DNA of 10,878 bases from Chitinivibrionia bacterium (GTDB lineage Bacteria; Krumholzibacteriota; Krumholzibacteriia; WVZY01), in NCBI GenBank assembly GCA_016208665.1, contig JACQXT010000096.1, positions 1 to 10,878 on the forward strand, read 5' to 3'. Positions 1 to 8,443 of this stretch are shown one piece after another. Positions within the stretch are counted from its first letter, which is position 1. Each line of letters opens with the position of its first letter. The notes under the pieces are model-generated. The model was not told the origin of the DNA. It saw only the letters and a program-made list of their open reading frames with translations, and did no database searches. The translations under genes and the position numbers were made by a program.

Positions 1-1
1 A

Positions 2-463
2 GAGGCGGGATTGATCGGCACCGTTCTCGTCAGCGCCTGCTTCCTGTTTCTCGTCTTGCGGACGATGAAGATGGCGCAGAAATGCGGCGATGTATTCGGC
101 GAAATGCTGGCCGTCGGTTTCGGCAGCGCGCTGTTTATTTACGCGGCCTTGAACATGGCGGTCGCGACGCAGCTGTTCCCGGTGACGGGTTTGCCGCTTC
201 CATTCATCAGCTTCGGCGGATCTGCGCTCGTCGTCAATTCGGTTTCGATCGGGATTCTGTTGAGTATCTCGCGGCAGTCGAAGCGTTCCACGAGGTTCGC
301 CATGCCCGCCCGCCTCTCCCCGCGCGGCCGCCGTCGCGAGCCCCGGATGGTTGATGGAGAACTGAAACGGCAGTATGGCAAACGTGCGGCGGGCCGCATC
401 GCCTCGGCTGTGTTCGCGCTCCGGAGGACGGTCGCAGGGAGGAGGACGCCATGCGGGTCATGA
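2..463 (+). CDS. ftsW: FtsW, C-terminal part (SEDS peptidoglycan glycosyltransferase)
   Basis: This is the 3' end of a gene that begins outside the window; the reading frame is open from base 2. The visible part matches the last membrane segments of FtsW/RodA/SpoVE (SEDS) proteins: a helix around VSACFLFLVLR, then the family signature PVTGLPLPFISFGGSALVV and a final helix ending at ILLSISRQ. In this family the protein sits in the inner membrane at the division site and polymerises lipid II together with a class B penicillin-binding protein. The context supports FtsW rather than RodA, because murG follows directly with a 13-base overlap. After the last helix there is an unusually long tail of about 60 residues with roughly sixteen arginines, expected on the cytoplasmic side. 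The tail could be real, or could reflect a frame error before the stop. The identification is firm; the tail is not. Confidence 0.9.
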   Translation, partial: EAGLIGTVLVSACFLFLVLRTMKMAQKCGDVFGEMLAVGFGSALFIYAALNMAVATQLFPVTGLPLPFISFGGSALVVNSVSIGILLSISRQSKRSTRFAMPARLSPRGRRREPRMVDGELKRQYGKRAAGRIASAVFALRRTVAGRRTPCGS

Positions 464-1629
464 TTGCAGGCGGAGGGACCGGGGGACACGTTTTTCCGGG
501 CATTGCGATCTTCGAAGCATTGAGGCGTTTGCACGGGGATCTGGCGGTTCTCTTTGTCGGAGCCCGGGGAGGTGTGGAGAAGAAGATCTTTTCCGATGCG
601 GGTCTTCCCCACGTTCTGCTTCCCGGCAGAGGACTGCGGGGAGCGTCCGCCGCCGGAAGGCTCAAAACGATGGTCCTGTTCGCCGCGGCCCTCGCCCGGG
701 CAATCAAGGAAATCAGGGCCTTCAAGCCGGACGTCGTGATCGGAACCGGCGGATACGCGAGCGCCGCGGCGGTTATCGCGGCCGTCGCATGCCGCCGCGT
801 CAGAGTCGTGCAGGAACAGAACAGCGTCCCCGGGATGGTCAACCGGTGGCTTGCGAGAGCGGCGCACCTGGTGCTGCTCTCCTACGAGGAATCGCGTCCT
901 TTCATTCCGAGCCGAGTCACGTGCGCGGTCGTGGGAAATCCGCTCCGGATCTCTCCGGGCGGGGCCGGGGGCCGGGATGCCGGTCTGAGATTCCTGGGAT
1001 TGCGCAAGGATCTGCCGACGGTGTTGATCATCGGCGGGAGCGGCGGGGCCCGGTCGCTCAACATGCACGGCATGGAGGCGGCGAAACGGATACTGGCGCG
1101 CAGGATGACGCAGTTCGTCATCATCGCCGGCGACCGCGATTACCGAGGCGTGCTGGCGCAATCGGACGAATACAAAAACGACATACGGATCCTTCCGTTC
1201 GTCGAAGAAATGGAGAAGATCTACAGCGTCGCGGACGTGGCCGTTTCGAGGGCCGGCGCATCGAGCGTATTCGAGCTCGCGCTGTTCGGGACGCCGACGA
1301 TCTTCGTGCCCTATCCGTTCGCCGCGGACGATCACCAGCGGAAAAACGTCGAAGCGCTCGAGGCGAGCGGCGCGGTTGAAGTCATCAAGGATGCGGATCT
1401 GAGCGCCGAGCTGCTCGAAGAGCGGATTGTCGCGCTCCTGGACGATGAGGCGAGGAGGCGGGAGATGTCCCGGAAGCTCGAGCATTGGGCCCGGGGCGAT
1501 GCGGCGCGCCAGTCGGCGGAGATCATTACGGCGCTCGTAAAAAAAAACGCCTCGTGCGCGGTTGCGGCCGCGGTTGAAGGGTCGCCGAGCCCGGCTCGGG
1601 CGGGGCGCGACATGAGCGCGGCAGGGTAG
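451..1629 (+). CDS. murG: MurG, lipid II synthase (UDP-GlcNAc transferase)
   Basis: MurG is the membrane-associated glycosyltransferase (GT28) that adds GlcNAc from UDP-GlcNAc to lipid I, giving lipid II on the inner face of the membrane. The 392-residue product starts with the glycine-rich loop [11 protein letters not shown], with the conserved histidine at residue 13. It continues with [16 protein letters not shown] and GNPLR in the N-terminal domain. The C-terminal nucleotide-binding domain has [21 protein letters not shown] (the UDP-GlcNAc-binding glutamate is about residue 275) and AADDHQ (residues 291-296). All main motifs are present and in order. The start ATG lies inside the end of ftsW, after a GGAGGA-rich stretch near 422-447, which indicates translational coupling. 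The protein is slightly longer than the usual 355-370 residues because of a tail of about 30 residues rich in Ala, Ser and Pro. murC begins five bases after the stop. Confidence 0.97.
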   Translation: MRVMIAGGGTGGHVFPGIAIFEALRRLHGDLAVLFVGARGGVEKKIFSDAGLPHVLLPGRGLRGASAAGRLKTMVLFAAALARAIKEIRAFKPDVVIGTGGYASAAAVIAAVACRRVRVVQEQNSVPGMVNRWLARAAHLVLLSYEESRPFIPSRVTCAVVGNPLRISPGGAGGRDAGLRFLGLRKDLPTVLIIGGSGGARSLNMHGMEAAKRILARRMTQFVIIAGDRDYRGVLAQSDEYKNDIRILPFVEEMEKIYSVADVAVSRAGASSVFELALFGTPTIFVPYPFAADDHQRKNVEALEASGAVEVIKDADLSAELLEERIVALLDDEARRREMSRKLEHWARGDAARQSAEIITALVKKNASCAVAAAVEGSPSPARAGRDMSAAG

Positions 1630-1634
1630 AACAC

Positions 1635-2691
1635 ATGGTCTATCTGGGTCGAACAAAGAGAACGCATTTCGTCGGCATCGGAGGCATCGGCATGAGCGGC
1701 ATAGCCGAAGTGCTCTTGAATCTCGGATTCGAGGTATCCGGTTCCGATATCAGGCGCAACGACGCCACCGAGCGGCTGGAGGGCATGGGAGCGCGCATTA
1801 CATACGGCCACAGCGGCGCAAGCGTCGCGGGCGCGGACGTCGTGGTGTATTCCAGCGCCGTCGACCGGTCCAACCCCGAGCTCCTGGCGGCCGCGGAAGC
1901 GGCCATTCCCATCATACCGAGAACGGAGATGCTGGCCGAGCTGATGAGGTTGCGCGGACGATGAGAACGCCCGGTCGATCATGCCCGAAATACGCAGACG
2001 GGTGATCACCTATTCGCTGGGCGGGAGTGCGGATCTGAGGGCCGACATCACGAAGCAGGACGAAACGGGGAGCACCTTCACCGTTACGGCGCTCGGACGG
2101 ACTGAGGGGGAAATCCATCTCGGCATGCCGGGCGTGCATTACGTGCGGAACGCCCTGGCCGCGGTTGCGGTGGGCATGGAGCTGGAAATCCCGTTCGATC
2201 TCATCAAAGACGGCATCGAACGCTTCGAAGGCGTCGGGCGGAGGTTCGAAATCAAAGCCGAACACGAGGGTATTACCATCGTCGACGATTACGCGCATCA
2301 CCCCACCGAAATCGCGGCGACCATCGAAGCGGCCAGGTCGAATTACGGCAGAAGAATCGTCGTCCTGTTCCAGCCCCACCGGTTCTCGAGAACACAGGCG
2401 ATCGCGGATAGATTCGGCCGCTGCTTCAAGGGCGCCGCCAAGGTGATCGTTACGGACGTGTACGCAGCAGGTGAACAGCCGATCGCCGGAGTGTCCGCAC
2501 AGACGATCATCTCGAAGATCGAAGAAAGCGGCGGCGTTTCCGTCTCGTATGCGCCGTCCTTCGACGCGATGGTCGACGAGGTGCTGCAGTACGTCGAAGA
2601 GGGCGATATCGTAATCACCATGGGGGCGGGGGACATTTACAAGGCAGGCGAGCAGCTGGCGGCGCGGCTGTCGCGGGAACACAAGCTATGA
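1635..2691 (+). pseudogene. murC: murC, broken: central ATP-binding segment missing and frame shifted
   Basis: MurC ligates L-alanine to UDP-MurNAc using ATP. Two pieces are visible. The first (1635-1964) encodes the N-terminal UDP-binding Rossmann domain with [17 protein letters not shown] and ends in [11 protein letters not shown] before running into a stop. The second, in another frame from about 1957 to the stop at 2689-2691, resumes at [19 protein letters not shown]. It carries the rest of the ligase: YVRNALAAVAVG, the GVGRRFE motif, DDYAHHPTE (near 2284-2310) and FQPHRFSRT. The two pieces give about 350 residues where the family has about 460, so roughly 105-115 codons are absent. The lost segment would hold the P-loop GTHGKT, the acidic metal-binding motif and the NID..H..Y motif, so no ligase activity is possible as written. 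The ATG of the second piece at 1981 is internal to the domain and is not a natural start. The 3' end overlaps murB by ATGA. The identity is certain; whether the lesion is biological or an assembly error is open. Confidence 0.9.
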
Positions 2692-3596
2692 AACGCGGAA
2701 AAACGAACATAGAAAAATCTCTCCGGGATATGCTGGGTCCCGGTCTCAAGCTGGACGAGCCGATGGCGAGGCATACCACCATCGGAGTGGGCGGCCGCTC
2801 CCGGTTTTTCGCCCTCCCGCGGAGCTCCCGGTGCGTCGCCTCTTTGATCCGGCTGGCGTCGGCGAACCGTGTCCCGTGCATGATCATCGGCCGCGGGTCG
2901 AACCTGATCGTGCGGGACGGCGGCTTCGACGGCCTCATCATCAAGCTGGGGAGCAATTTCTCCGCCGTCAAGGTACACAAACGCACGGTATTCGCCCAGG
3001 CGGGCGCTTCGCTCTCCGGCCTCGCGTCCAGGCTGGTGAAGATGGGAAGGCCGGGTTTGGAGTTCGCGGTGGGAATACCGGGATCGGTCGGTGGGGGCGT
3101 CTGGATGAATGCGGGCGCATACGGAGGCGAAATAGCGCACGTGCTTTCCCGGATGACCATCATCGACCGGAGCGGCGCCGTGCGGACAATTCGTCCCAAG
3201 CAACGCGGCTTCGGTTACCGGCAGTCGAACCTGCCGCGGGGATCGGTGATTCTCACTGCGAGCTTTCTCTGCCCCCCCGGCGGGTTGAATCGAAAAATTC
3301 TGCAGCTCTCGCGGCGCCGCAAGCGGACGCAGCCGCTGGAATTCAGGAGCTTCGGCTGCGCCTTCGTCAATCCCCCCGGAGAACACGCGGGGCGGCTGAT
3401 CGAAGGGTGCGGGTTGAAAGGAACGCGAATCGGCGGCGCAGTCATTTCCGAAAAACATGCAAACTTTATTCTGAATATCGGCCCTGATACGAAAACGAGC
3501 CATATCGAGGACTTGATTCGGTTGGCTCGGCAGGCAGTGAAAGAAACATACGGAATCATACTCAAACCGGAGGTGGTCATCGTTGGCAATCCATAG
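2688..3596 (+). CDS. murB: MurB, UDP-N-acetylenolpyruvoylglucosamine reductase
   Basis: MurB is the cytoplasmic FAD enzyme that reduces enolpyruvyl-UDP-GlcNAc to UDP-MurNAc with NADPH. The 302-residue length fits the shorter type II form. The FAD-binding part shows TTIGVGGRSRFF near the N-terminus, IIGRGSNLIVRDGGF (residues 66-80) and AVGIPGSVGGGVWMNAGAYG (from residue 127). The substrate domain has GFGYRQSN with the catalytic-type arginine at 178, then SFGCAFVNPPGEHAGRLIE, GTRIGGAVISEKHANFI, and a terminal glutamate at about 295 in LKPEVVIVG. The position that is serine in the well studied enzymes (proton donor) is Cys224 here, inside a region otherwise conserved. The start ATG overlaps the murC stop (ATGA), so translation is probably coupled. 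The 3' end overlaps ftsQ by 14 bases. No ddl gene follows. Confidence 0.96.
   Translation: MKRGKTNIEKSLRDMLGPGLKLDEPMARHTTIGVGGRSRFFALPRSSRCVASLIRLASANRVPCMIIGRGSNLIVRDGGFDGLIIKLGSNFSAVKVHKRTVFAQAGASLSGLASRLVKMGRPGLEFAVGIPGSVGGGVWMNAGAYGGEIAHVLSRMTIIDRSGAVRTIRPKQRGFGYRQSNLPRGSVILTASFLCPPGGLNRKILQLSRRRKRTQPLEFRSFGCAFVNPPGEHAGRLIEGCGLKGTRIGGAVISEKHANFILNIGPDTKTSHIEDLIRLARQAVKETYGIILKPEVVIVGNP
3569..3573 (+). promoter_or_regulatory. Ribosome binding site for the TTG start of ftsQ
   Basis: GGAGG lies nine bases before TTG at 3583, inside the end of murB. It is the main support for the rare TTG start of ftsQ. The next in-frame ATG (3637) would remove the basic cytoplasmic tail that normally precedes the FtsQ membrane helix. 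Confidence 0.65.
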
Positions 3597-4282
3597 GACG
3601 AAAAAGCAGCGCACCCAAGACAGGAGGGCTCTCTGCATGAGGCTGCTTGCGCTCGTGCTGCTCGGACTTGTTTCGGTGGGCCTGCTGTACGCATACAATT
3701 TCGCCACGACGACGCAGCGGCTGGCGATCAAAACCGTGCGGGTGGAAGGCATCGCCAGGACCCTATGAGACGAGGCTGAGAATGCTGCCGCGGATCAAGG
3801 ACGCGGATCTGAAGACGGACTTTCCTTCCACGATCGTCTGCTCGATAACGGAGCGGGAACCGGTGGCGCTGGTGTTCGCGAACCGGTTCATCGAAGTCGA
3901 CGAAGAGGGGATGGTGCTGCCCGAGGATGCGATCTCCTCGAAGCTCGACCTCCCGATCATCACCGGCATTCCGGGCGAACTGCTGAAGCAAGGCACCATC
4001 TGCGCGGATAAGCGCCTCAAAGAAGCTCTGCGGGCGCTGCACGCGTGCAAGCAGCTCGGAGGAAATTTCACGGAAGATATATCGGAAATCAAGGCGGGTC
4101 CCCATGGCGTCAGCATCGTGTCCCTGAGAGACGGATGCATCGTGGTTCTCGGGGATTCCGAGTTCGAAAAACGGCTCAAGAAGTTTTTTCTCCTGCGGGA
4201 CACGATCGAGAAAAACGACATCGTAACCAAGGTCATCGACTTGAGATTCGACGATCAAATCGTTCTGCGCAGCACGTTCTAA
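3583..4282 (+). pseudogene. ftsQ: ftsQ, broken: part of the POTRA domain missing and frame shifted
   Basis: FtsQ (DivIB) is a single-pass inner membrane divisome protein whose periplasmic POTRA and beta domains bind FtsB/FtsL. The first piece, from TTG 3583 to the stop near 3766-3768, gives a basic tail, a membrane helix at about residues 19-38 (RLLALVLLGLVSVGLLYAY) and the beginning of POTRA, IKTVRVEGIARTL. The second piece is in another frame from about 3764. It resumes at YETRLRMLPRIKDADL, followed by FPSTIVCSITEREPVALVF, the typical end of POTRA, and then the beta domain to the stop at 4280-4282. Compared with the family pattern, the stretch between the first beta strand and the second helix (about 20-25 residues) is absent, and the frame moves across the gap at roughly 3760-3765. 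The remaining coding capacity is about 232 residues. ftsA starts 23 bases downstream. As with murC, an assembly error is the most economical explanation. Confidence 0.82.
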
Positions 4283-4287
4283 CCATG

Positions 4288-4298
4288 AGAGGTAGGTG
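4288..4298 (+). promoter_or_regulatory. Ribosome binding site for the GTG start of ftsA
   Basis: AGAGGTAGGTG ends seven bases before GTG at 4306. The alternative ATG at 4285 has no Shine-Dalgarno-like bases in front of it, and it would add seven residues (MRGRCIT) that do not look like FtsA. GTG 4306 is therefore the preferred start. Confidence 0.6.
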
Positions 4299-4305
4299 TA
4301 TCACA

Positions 4306-5538
4306 GTGAAAAACGACGTTCACATAAAGGCGAGCCTCGACATGGGGACAACGAAAGTGGCGGCCATGATCGGTGAAGTCAGGGACGGGCGGGTGCGCGT
4401 CATCGGATTCGGCACGACGCCGTCGGAGGGGTTGAAGCAGGGGGTCGTCGTCGACATCGAAAAAGCCGCTTCGTCCCTGGAGAAGGCCGTCAAGGACGCC
4501 GAACAGATGGCCGGCATTTCGGTGAAGTCGTACGCCGTCGGGGTTGCGGGCGAACACATCAAGTCGATGAACAGCCGCGGGGTCGTCGCGATTCCGAATC
4601 TCGAGAGCGAGATATCGAGAAGCGATGTCGAGCGAGCCTTGAAGGCCGCGCGCAATTTCTCGATACCGTACGACCGCGAGATCATCCATACGTTTCCGCA
4701 GGAATATATCATCGACAGCCAGCATGGAATCCGGCAGCCCATCGGCATGTACGGCGCCCGGCTGGAAGCCCGCGTGCACGTGGTCACGGCCTCGCGGCCT
4801 GCGCTCGATAACATCGCGAAGACGCTGATGTGCGTCGGCATCGAACCTACGGCTCTCGTGCTCGAGCCGTTCGCGTCGAGTTGTTCCGTGCTGACCGACG
4901 AAGAAAAGGAACTCGGCATCATGCTGATCGACATAGGCGGGGGCACCACCGACGTCATGGTGTTCAGCGAGAACGGACCGATCGCGAGCGGAGTGATCGG
5001 ACTCGGCGGCGCCAACATCACGAGCGACGTCGCTTACGGGCTCCGCACTTCGCTGAAGTGCGCCGAGGACATCAAGATTCAGCATGGCTGTGCGCTGTCG
5101 AGCATGGTGCCCATCGAGGAAAAGATCGAGGTGCCGGGACTCGGCGATCGAGGCAAGCGGCAGGTCGGACGGCAGCTGCTCTCCGCGATCATTGAGCCCC
5201 GCGTCGCGGAGATGTTCTCTCTCTTGAACACTCAGATCACGAAAAACACGCTCAAGAACAAGCTGGGCGCGGGAGTGGTGCTGACCGGAGGCTCGTCCAA
5301 GCTCGAGGGTTGCAAGGAGCTTGCCGAACAGGTCTTCGATCTGCCCGTTCGCATCGGTATTCCGCATGCGGTTGAAGGGCTGGTGGAAGTCGTGAGCCAT
5401 CCGATGTATGCGACGGGAGTCGGTCTCCTGCACTACTCCGCCGAGTACGAGAAACAGGGGACCGAACGAAGCTTTGCGGGGAGAGGGTGGCGGCAATCGG
5501 TGTCCATACTGAGAAAAGCAATAGCCAGTTTCATCTAA
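4306..5538 (+). CDS. ftsA: FtsA, actin-like membrane anchor of the Z ring
   Basis: FtsA is an actin-fold ATP-binding protein that tethers FtsZ to the inner membrane and recruits later division proteins. Starting at GTG 4306 the product has 410 residues, the usual size. The first phosphate-binding motif is [15 protein letters not shown] (from residue 11). The FtsA-specific 1C subdomain follows ([20 protein letters not shown] and nearby). The second phosphate motif is [15 protein letters not shown] (206-220), then [20 protein letters not shown], and the adenosine-side motif [10 protein letters not shown] begins at residue 326. The last 15 residues, [15 protein letters not shown], form the amphipathic membrane-targeting helix expected at the FtsA C-terminus. 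The gene is complete with no frame disturbance. It is followed after 19 bases by ftsZ, the conserved pairing of a polymer and its anchor. Confidence 0.97.
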   Translation: MKNDVHIKASLDMGTTKVAAMIGEVRDGRVRVIGFGTTPSEGLKQGVVVDIEKAASSLEKAVKDAEQMAGISVKSYAVGVAGEHIKSMNSRGVVAIPNLESEISRSDVERALKAARNFSIPYDREIIHTFPQEYIIDSQHGIRQPIGMYGARLEARVHVVTASRPALDNIAKTLMCVGIEPTALVLEPFASSCSVLTDEEKELGIMLIDIGGGTTDVMVFSENGPIASGVIGLGGANITSDVAYGLRTSLKCAEDIKIQHGCALSSMVPIEEKIEVPGLGDRGKRQVGRQLLSAIIEPRVAEMFSLLNTQITKNTLKNKLGAGVVLTGGSSKLEGCKELAEQVFDLPVRIGIPHAVEGLVEVVSHPMYATGVGLLHYSAEYEKQGTERSFAGRGWRQSVSILRKAIASFI

Positions 5539-5540
5539 AC

Positions 5541-5550
5541 AGGAAAGGAG
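5541..5550 (+). promoter_or_regulatory. Ribosome binding site of ftsZ
   Basis: AGGAAAGGAG ends seven bases before ATG at 5558. A GTG at 5552 is also in frame but lies only one base after the motif, too close to be used. The ATG is chosen. Confidence 0.75.
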
Positions 5551-5557
5551 TGTGAAC

Positions 5558-6724
5558 ATGGCTGCTCGCTTCCAAATGGAAGAGGAAAAGAAGCTGACGT
5601 CTCTCAAGGTGGTTGGCGTCGGCGGCGCGGGAGGAAACGGGGTAAACAGGATGGCCGGGATCGGTTTCGGCGGGGTCGAATTCATCAGCATCAACACCGA
5701 TCTGCAGGTGCTCAAGGATTCCAATGCGCATCACAAGATCCAGATCGGCATGAGATTGACGAGGGGACTCGGATCGGGGGGCGACCCCGAGACGGGGCGG
5801 CTCGCCGCGGAGGAGAGTCTCGACGCCATCCGGGAGTCCATGCAGGGAGCCGACATGGTGTTTCTCACGGCAGGCATGGGCGGCGGCACGGGCACGGGAG
5901 CGTCGCCGGTCATAGCCTCGATTGCGCGGGCAAGCGGAGCGCTGACCGTCGGGATCGTGACGAAGCCGTTCTTCTTCGAAGGCAGCAGGCGCATGGACCA
6001 GGCCGATAGGGGACTGCGCGAGCTCAAGAACGAAGTCGACACGCTCATCGTCATCCCGAACGACAAGCTGCTTTCCATTTCCGACGAGACCACGACCATG
6101 CTCGATGCCTTCGCAAAAGCGGACCAGGTGCTCTGCAACGCTACGAAGGGGATTTCCGACCTGATCACCGAGGTCGGAGTCGTGAACCTCGATTTTGCGG
6201 ACGTCAAGAGCGTCATGAAGAGCGGCGGCGATGCGATCATGGGAACCGGCGTGGCAACCGGCGAGAATGCGGCCGAAGAAGCCGCACGAATGGCGATTTC
6301 GAGCCCGCTGCTCGACAATGTCTCGATCCGCGGAGCGCGGGGCATCCTGGTGAACATCACCGGGTCGAAATCCCTCGGCCTCAAGCAGGTCAGCAAGGCG
6401 GCGACCATCATCAACAACGAGGCGGGAGTGGATGCGCACGTATTCCTCGGCACCGTCATCAACGAGACCATGCCGGAGGACGAGGTTCGCATTACCGTGA
6501 TCGCAACCGGTTTCAACAGGGAGGATCAACCGCAGGATCAAATCGAAGAGGAAACCGTGATCAATTTCACCGAGCTTCTGAGCGGCGACAAGTCGCCGAT
6601 CGGTCTCGATGACGATCTGCGGTTCGAGAAGGAAGAAGCGATCGTTATCGATACCGGGACGATCCGGTCGTTCAATACGGATCACTACCGGGCGCCCACC
6701 TTCGTCAGGAAGCAGGTAGACTAG
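5558..6724 (+). CDS. ftsZ: FtsZ, tubulin-like GTPase of the division ring
   Basis: FtsZ polymerises with GTP into the Z ring that organises septal wall synthesis. The product from ATG 5558 has 388 residues. The N-terminal nucleotide loop is [15 protein letters not shown] (from residue 18). It is followed by [11 protein letters not shown], then [12 protein letters not shown], and the tubulin signature [12 protein letters not shown] with the glycine box at residues 108-114. The catalytic T7 loop is [11 protein letters not shown], with aspartates at 212 and 215. The C-terminal domain ends near [11 protein letters not shown] linker of about 55 mostly acidic residues leads to the tail peptide [12 protein letters not shown], the segment that binds FtsA and other partners; the RKQ core resembles the common FLRKQ form. 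The gene is intact, and the TPR gene starts 15 bases after its stop. Confidence 0.98.
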   Translation: MAARFQMEEEKKLTSLKVVGVGGAGGNGVNRMAGIGFGGVEFISINTDLQVLKDSNAHHKIQIGMRLTRGLGSGGDPETGRLAAEESLDAIRESMQGADMVFLTAGMGGGTGTGASPVIASIARASGALTVGIVTKPFFFEGSRRMDQADRGLRELKNEVDTLIVIPNDKLLSISDETTTMLDAFAKADQVLCNATKGISDLITEVGVVNLDFADVKSVMKSGGDAIMGTGVATGENAAEEAARMAISSPLLDNVSIRGARGILVNITGSKSLGLKQVSKAATIINNEAGVDAHVFLGTVINETMPEDEVRITVIATGFNREDQPQDQIEEETVINFTELLSGDKSPIGLDDDLRFEKEEAIVIDTGTIRSFNTDHYRAPTFVRKQVD

Positions 6725-6728
6725 CGTC

Positions 6729-6734
6729 AGGAGG
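6729..6734 (+). promoter_or_regulatory. Ribosome binding site of the TPR gene
   Basis: A full AGGAGG lies five bases before GTG at 6740. The ATG at 6738 overlaps this start in another frame and opens only an 85-codon frame, so GTG is taken as the start. Confidence 0.75.
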
Positions 6735-6739
6735 CGGAT

Positions 6740-8392
6740 GTGTCGTTCTGGACCAGGCTCTTCCGCGGAGAGGCGAACAAGGTATACGCGAAGGGCATTC
6801 AGCACTTCAACGACGGCGATTTCGACCAGGCGGTGCGGGTGTTCGAAGGGATCATCGCCGCTTCGAAGGGCAGGGAAAGCCCCGTCGCGAAGCTCGGCGC
6901 ATTCTACGCGGCGGAAGCGCACGTCAGATTGGGCATGGCGGAGCTGCACCGGAGAAACCTCGACAAGGCGCTGCATCACTTGCAGACCGCGTTGAGCGAG
7001 AATTCTCATTATCCGGATCTCTCCTATTACCTCGGCGTGGTGCATCATCAGCGCGGGGACACGGAGTCGGCGATCCGCCATCTCGAGCGGGCGACGGAGC
7101 TCAATCCGGAATATGCGGAGGCATTGTGCTACCTCGGCATCGTGCTCCACGAAGCCGGTTATTTCGAGCGCGAAGAGCTGTGCTTTTCGCGGGCGCTCGC
7201 CCTCGTTCGCAAGACGCCGAATCCTCTCAACCGGTTCCTCGTCGACACTATCGAATCGAAATCATTCGATCTGCCCGTTTTGAAGGAACTGAAGCAACTC
7301 ATGCTGGAGAACGACGGCTACGAGATGCATGTCAAGGAAGCGACGAGCGCGTTCAACAAGGCGGATTATACCAGATCGGTCGCCCACTTCGAGCAGGCGG
7401 TTGCGCTCAAACCCGACTACGCGGATCTCCGCTGCAAGCTCGGACTCGCATATCTCGAAAAGGGTGACATCGATCCGTCGATCGCATCGCTGGCAAAGGC
7501 GCTCGAGATCAATCCCGATTATACGGAGGCGCTGTTCTACATCGGCATGGCTTATTTTTCGCGCCACGACTATCTGAAAAGCAGGAAGCACCTGAAGCGG
7601 GCGGTCGAATTGAATCCCGACTACGCGGATGTGCAATGCCAATTCGGCATCGCGCTGCTCGCCCTCGGCGAGCTCCATGAAGCCAAGGAAGCGTTCAGAA
7701 AGTCGTTGAAGCTGGCTCCCCGGTACGCGAAGGCGCACTATATGCTCGGGCTGAGTCTCCACGCGCTCGGAGACCTCGATGCGGCGAAAGAGGAGCTGCA
7801 GCACACGCTCACGTTGAAGCCGCATATTTTTCTCGCGGAATTCGACATGGGTCTCCAGCGGATGATCGCCGGAGAATACGAAGAAGCGGTGCACAGTCTT
7901 CAGCGGTTCGTCGAGAAAGAACCGTCCCGGGCCGACGCCTGGTGTCTCCTGGGCAAGGCGTTCCTGGAGCTCAACGAACTCGATGAAGCGATGCAGCAGT
8001 TCGACAGGGCGCTCCTCATCAACAAGGATTATCTGGATGCGAAGAAGCACCTGGCTCTGGTATACTGCAAGAAGGAAGACTTCAATCGGGCCGAGTCGTT
8101 GATCAGGGAAGCGCTGGAGCTGCACCTGGATTATCCGGATCTGCACAAGATACATGGAGACCTGTGCATGAGACGGGGAGACATGCAATCAGCCTGCCTG
8201 TCCTACCAACGAAGTCTCGCCATCAATGCGTCGTATACGGAGGCGCTCATCGGCCTCGTCGTCGCGATGCGGAGGTGCGGGGACGGCGCCGAAGCCGATC
8301 GCATCCTCGATGCGTTTGTCGCAAAGCATCCCGACAACGTGCTCGCCCGGTCGTATATGACGATGAACACGCTGAAAATCGTGGATGCGTGA
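6740..8392 (+). CDS. TPR-repeat protein downstream of ftsZ, function unknown
   Basis: The 550-residue product has no signal peptide or membrane helix that I can see, so it is probably cytoplasmic. After a short N-terminus (MSFWTRLFRGEANKVYAKG) it consists almost entirely of tetratricopeptide repeats of 34 residues. Clear examples are HYPDLSYYLGVVHHQRGDTE, PEYAEALCYLGIVLHEAGYF, PDYTEALFYIGMAYFSRHDY and PRYAKAHYMLGLSLHALGDL. I estimate about a dozen repeats. An interruption at about residues 160-195 (around PNPLNRFLVDTIESKSFDLP) separates a short N-terminal array from a long C-terminal one. TPR arrays bind partner proteins or peptides and have no enzymatic motif. The 15-base distance to ftsZ and the strong ribosome binding site suggest expression with the division genes. 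A scaffold role in division or envelope growth is an inference from position only. The frame is open throughout, unlike the next gene. Confidence 0.88.
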   Translation: MSFWTRLFRGEANKVYAKGIQHFNDGDFDQAVRVFEGIIAASKGRESPVAKLGAFYAAEAHVRLGMAELHRRNLDKALHHLQTALSENSHYPDLSYYLGVVHHQRGDTESAIRHLERATELNPEYAEALCYLGIVLHEAGYFEREELCFSRALALVRKTPNPLNRFLVDTIESKSFDLPVLKELKQLMLENDGYEMHVKEATSAFNKADYTRSVAHFEQAVALKPDYADLRCKLGLAYLEKGDIDPSIASLAKALEINPDYTEALFYIGMAYFSRHDYLKSRKHLKRAVELNPDYADVQCQFGIALLALGELHEAKEAFRKSLKLAPRYAKAHYMLGLSLHALGDLDAAKEELQHTLTLKPHIFLAEFDMGLQRMIAGEYEEAVHSLQRFVEKEPSRADAWCLLGKAFLELNELDEAMQQFDRALLINKDYLDAKKHLALVYCKKEDFNRAESLIREALELHLDYPDLHKIHGDLCMRRGDMQSACLSYQRSLAINASYTEALIGLVVAMRRCGDGAEADRILDAFVAKHPDNVLARSYMTMNTLKIVDA

Positions 8393-8443
8393 AGCCCGCG
8401 GGGCGGGGATCGCGCATGCCCGTGCAGCGGGTATTCCAGGTCC

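Noticed and set aside
139..1656. Long reverse-strand open frame (505 codons) opposite ftsW/murG
   Set aside because: It lies wholly opposite well identified genes, is rich in Arg, Pro and His as expected for antisense of GC-rich codons, and has no recognisable domain.
1950..1985. Programmed ribosomal frameshift in murC (and likewise in ftsQ and the radical SAM gene)
   Set aside because: No slippery heptamer or stimulator is evident, and a frameshift alone would not restore the missing conserved residues.
1981..2691. Second part of murC as an independent gene starting at ATG 1981
   Set aside because: Matching MurC sequence (DDENARSI) begins before this ATG, and there is no ribosome binding site, so it is the remainder of one gene.
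5531..7150. Reverse-strand open frame of 539 codons opposite ftsZ and the TPR gene, and a similar one at 4279-5724
   Set aside because: These are by-products of codon bias; the + strand genes have full family motifs, and no motifs are seen in the reverse products.
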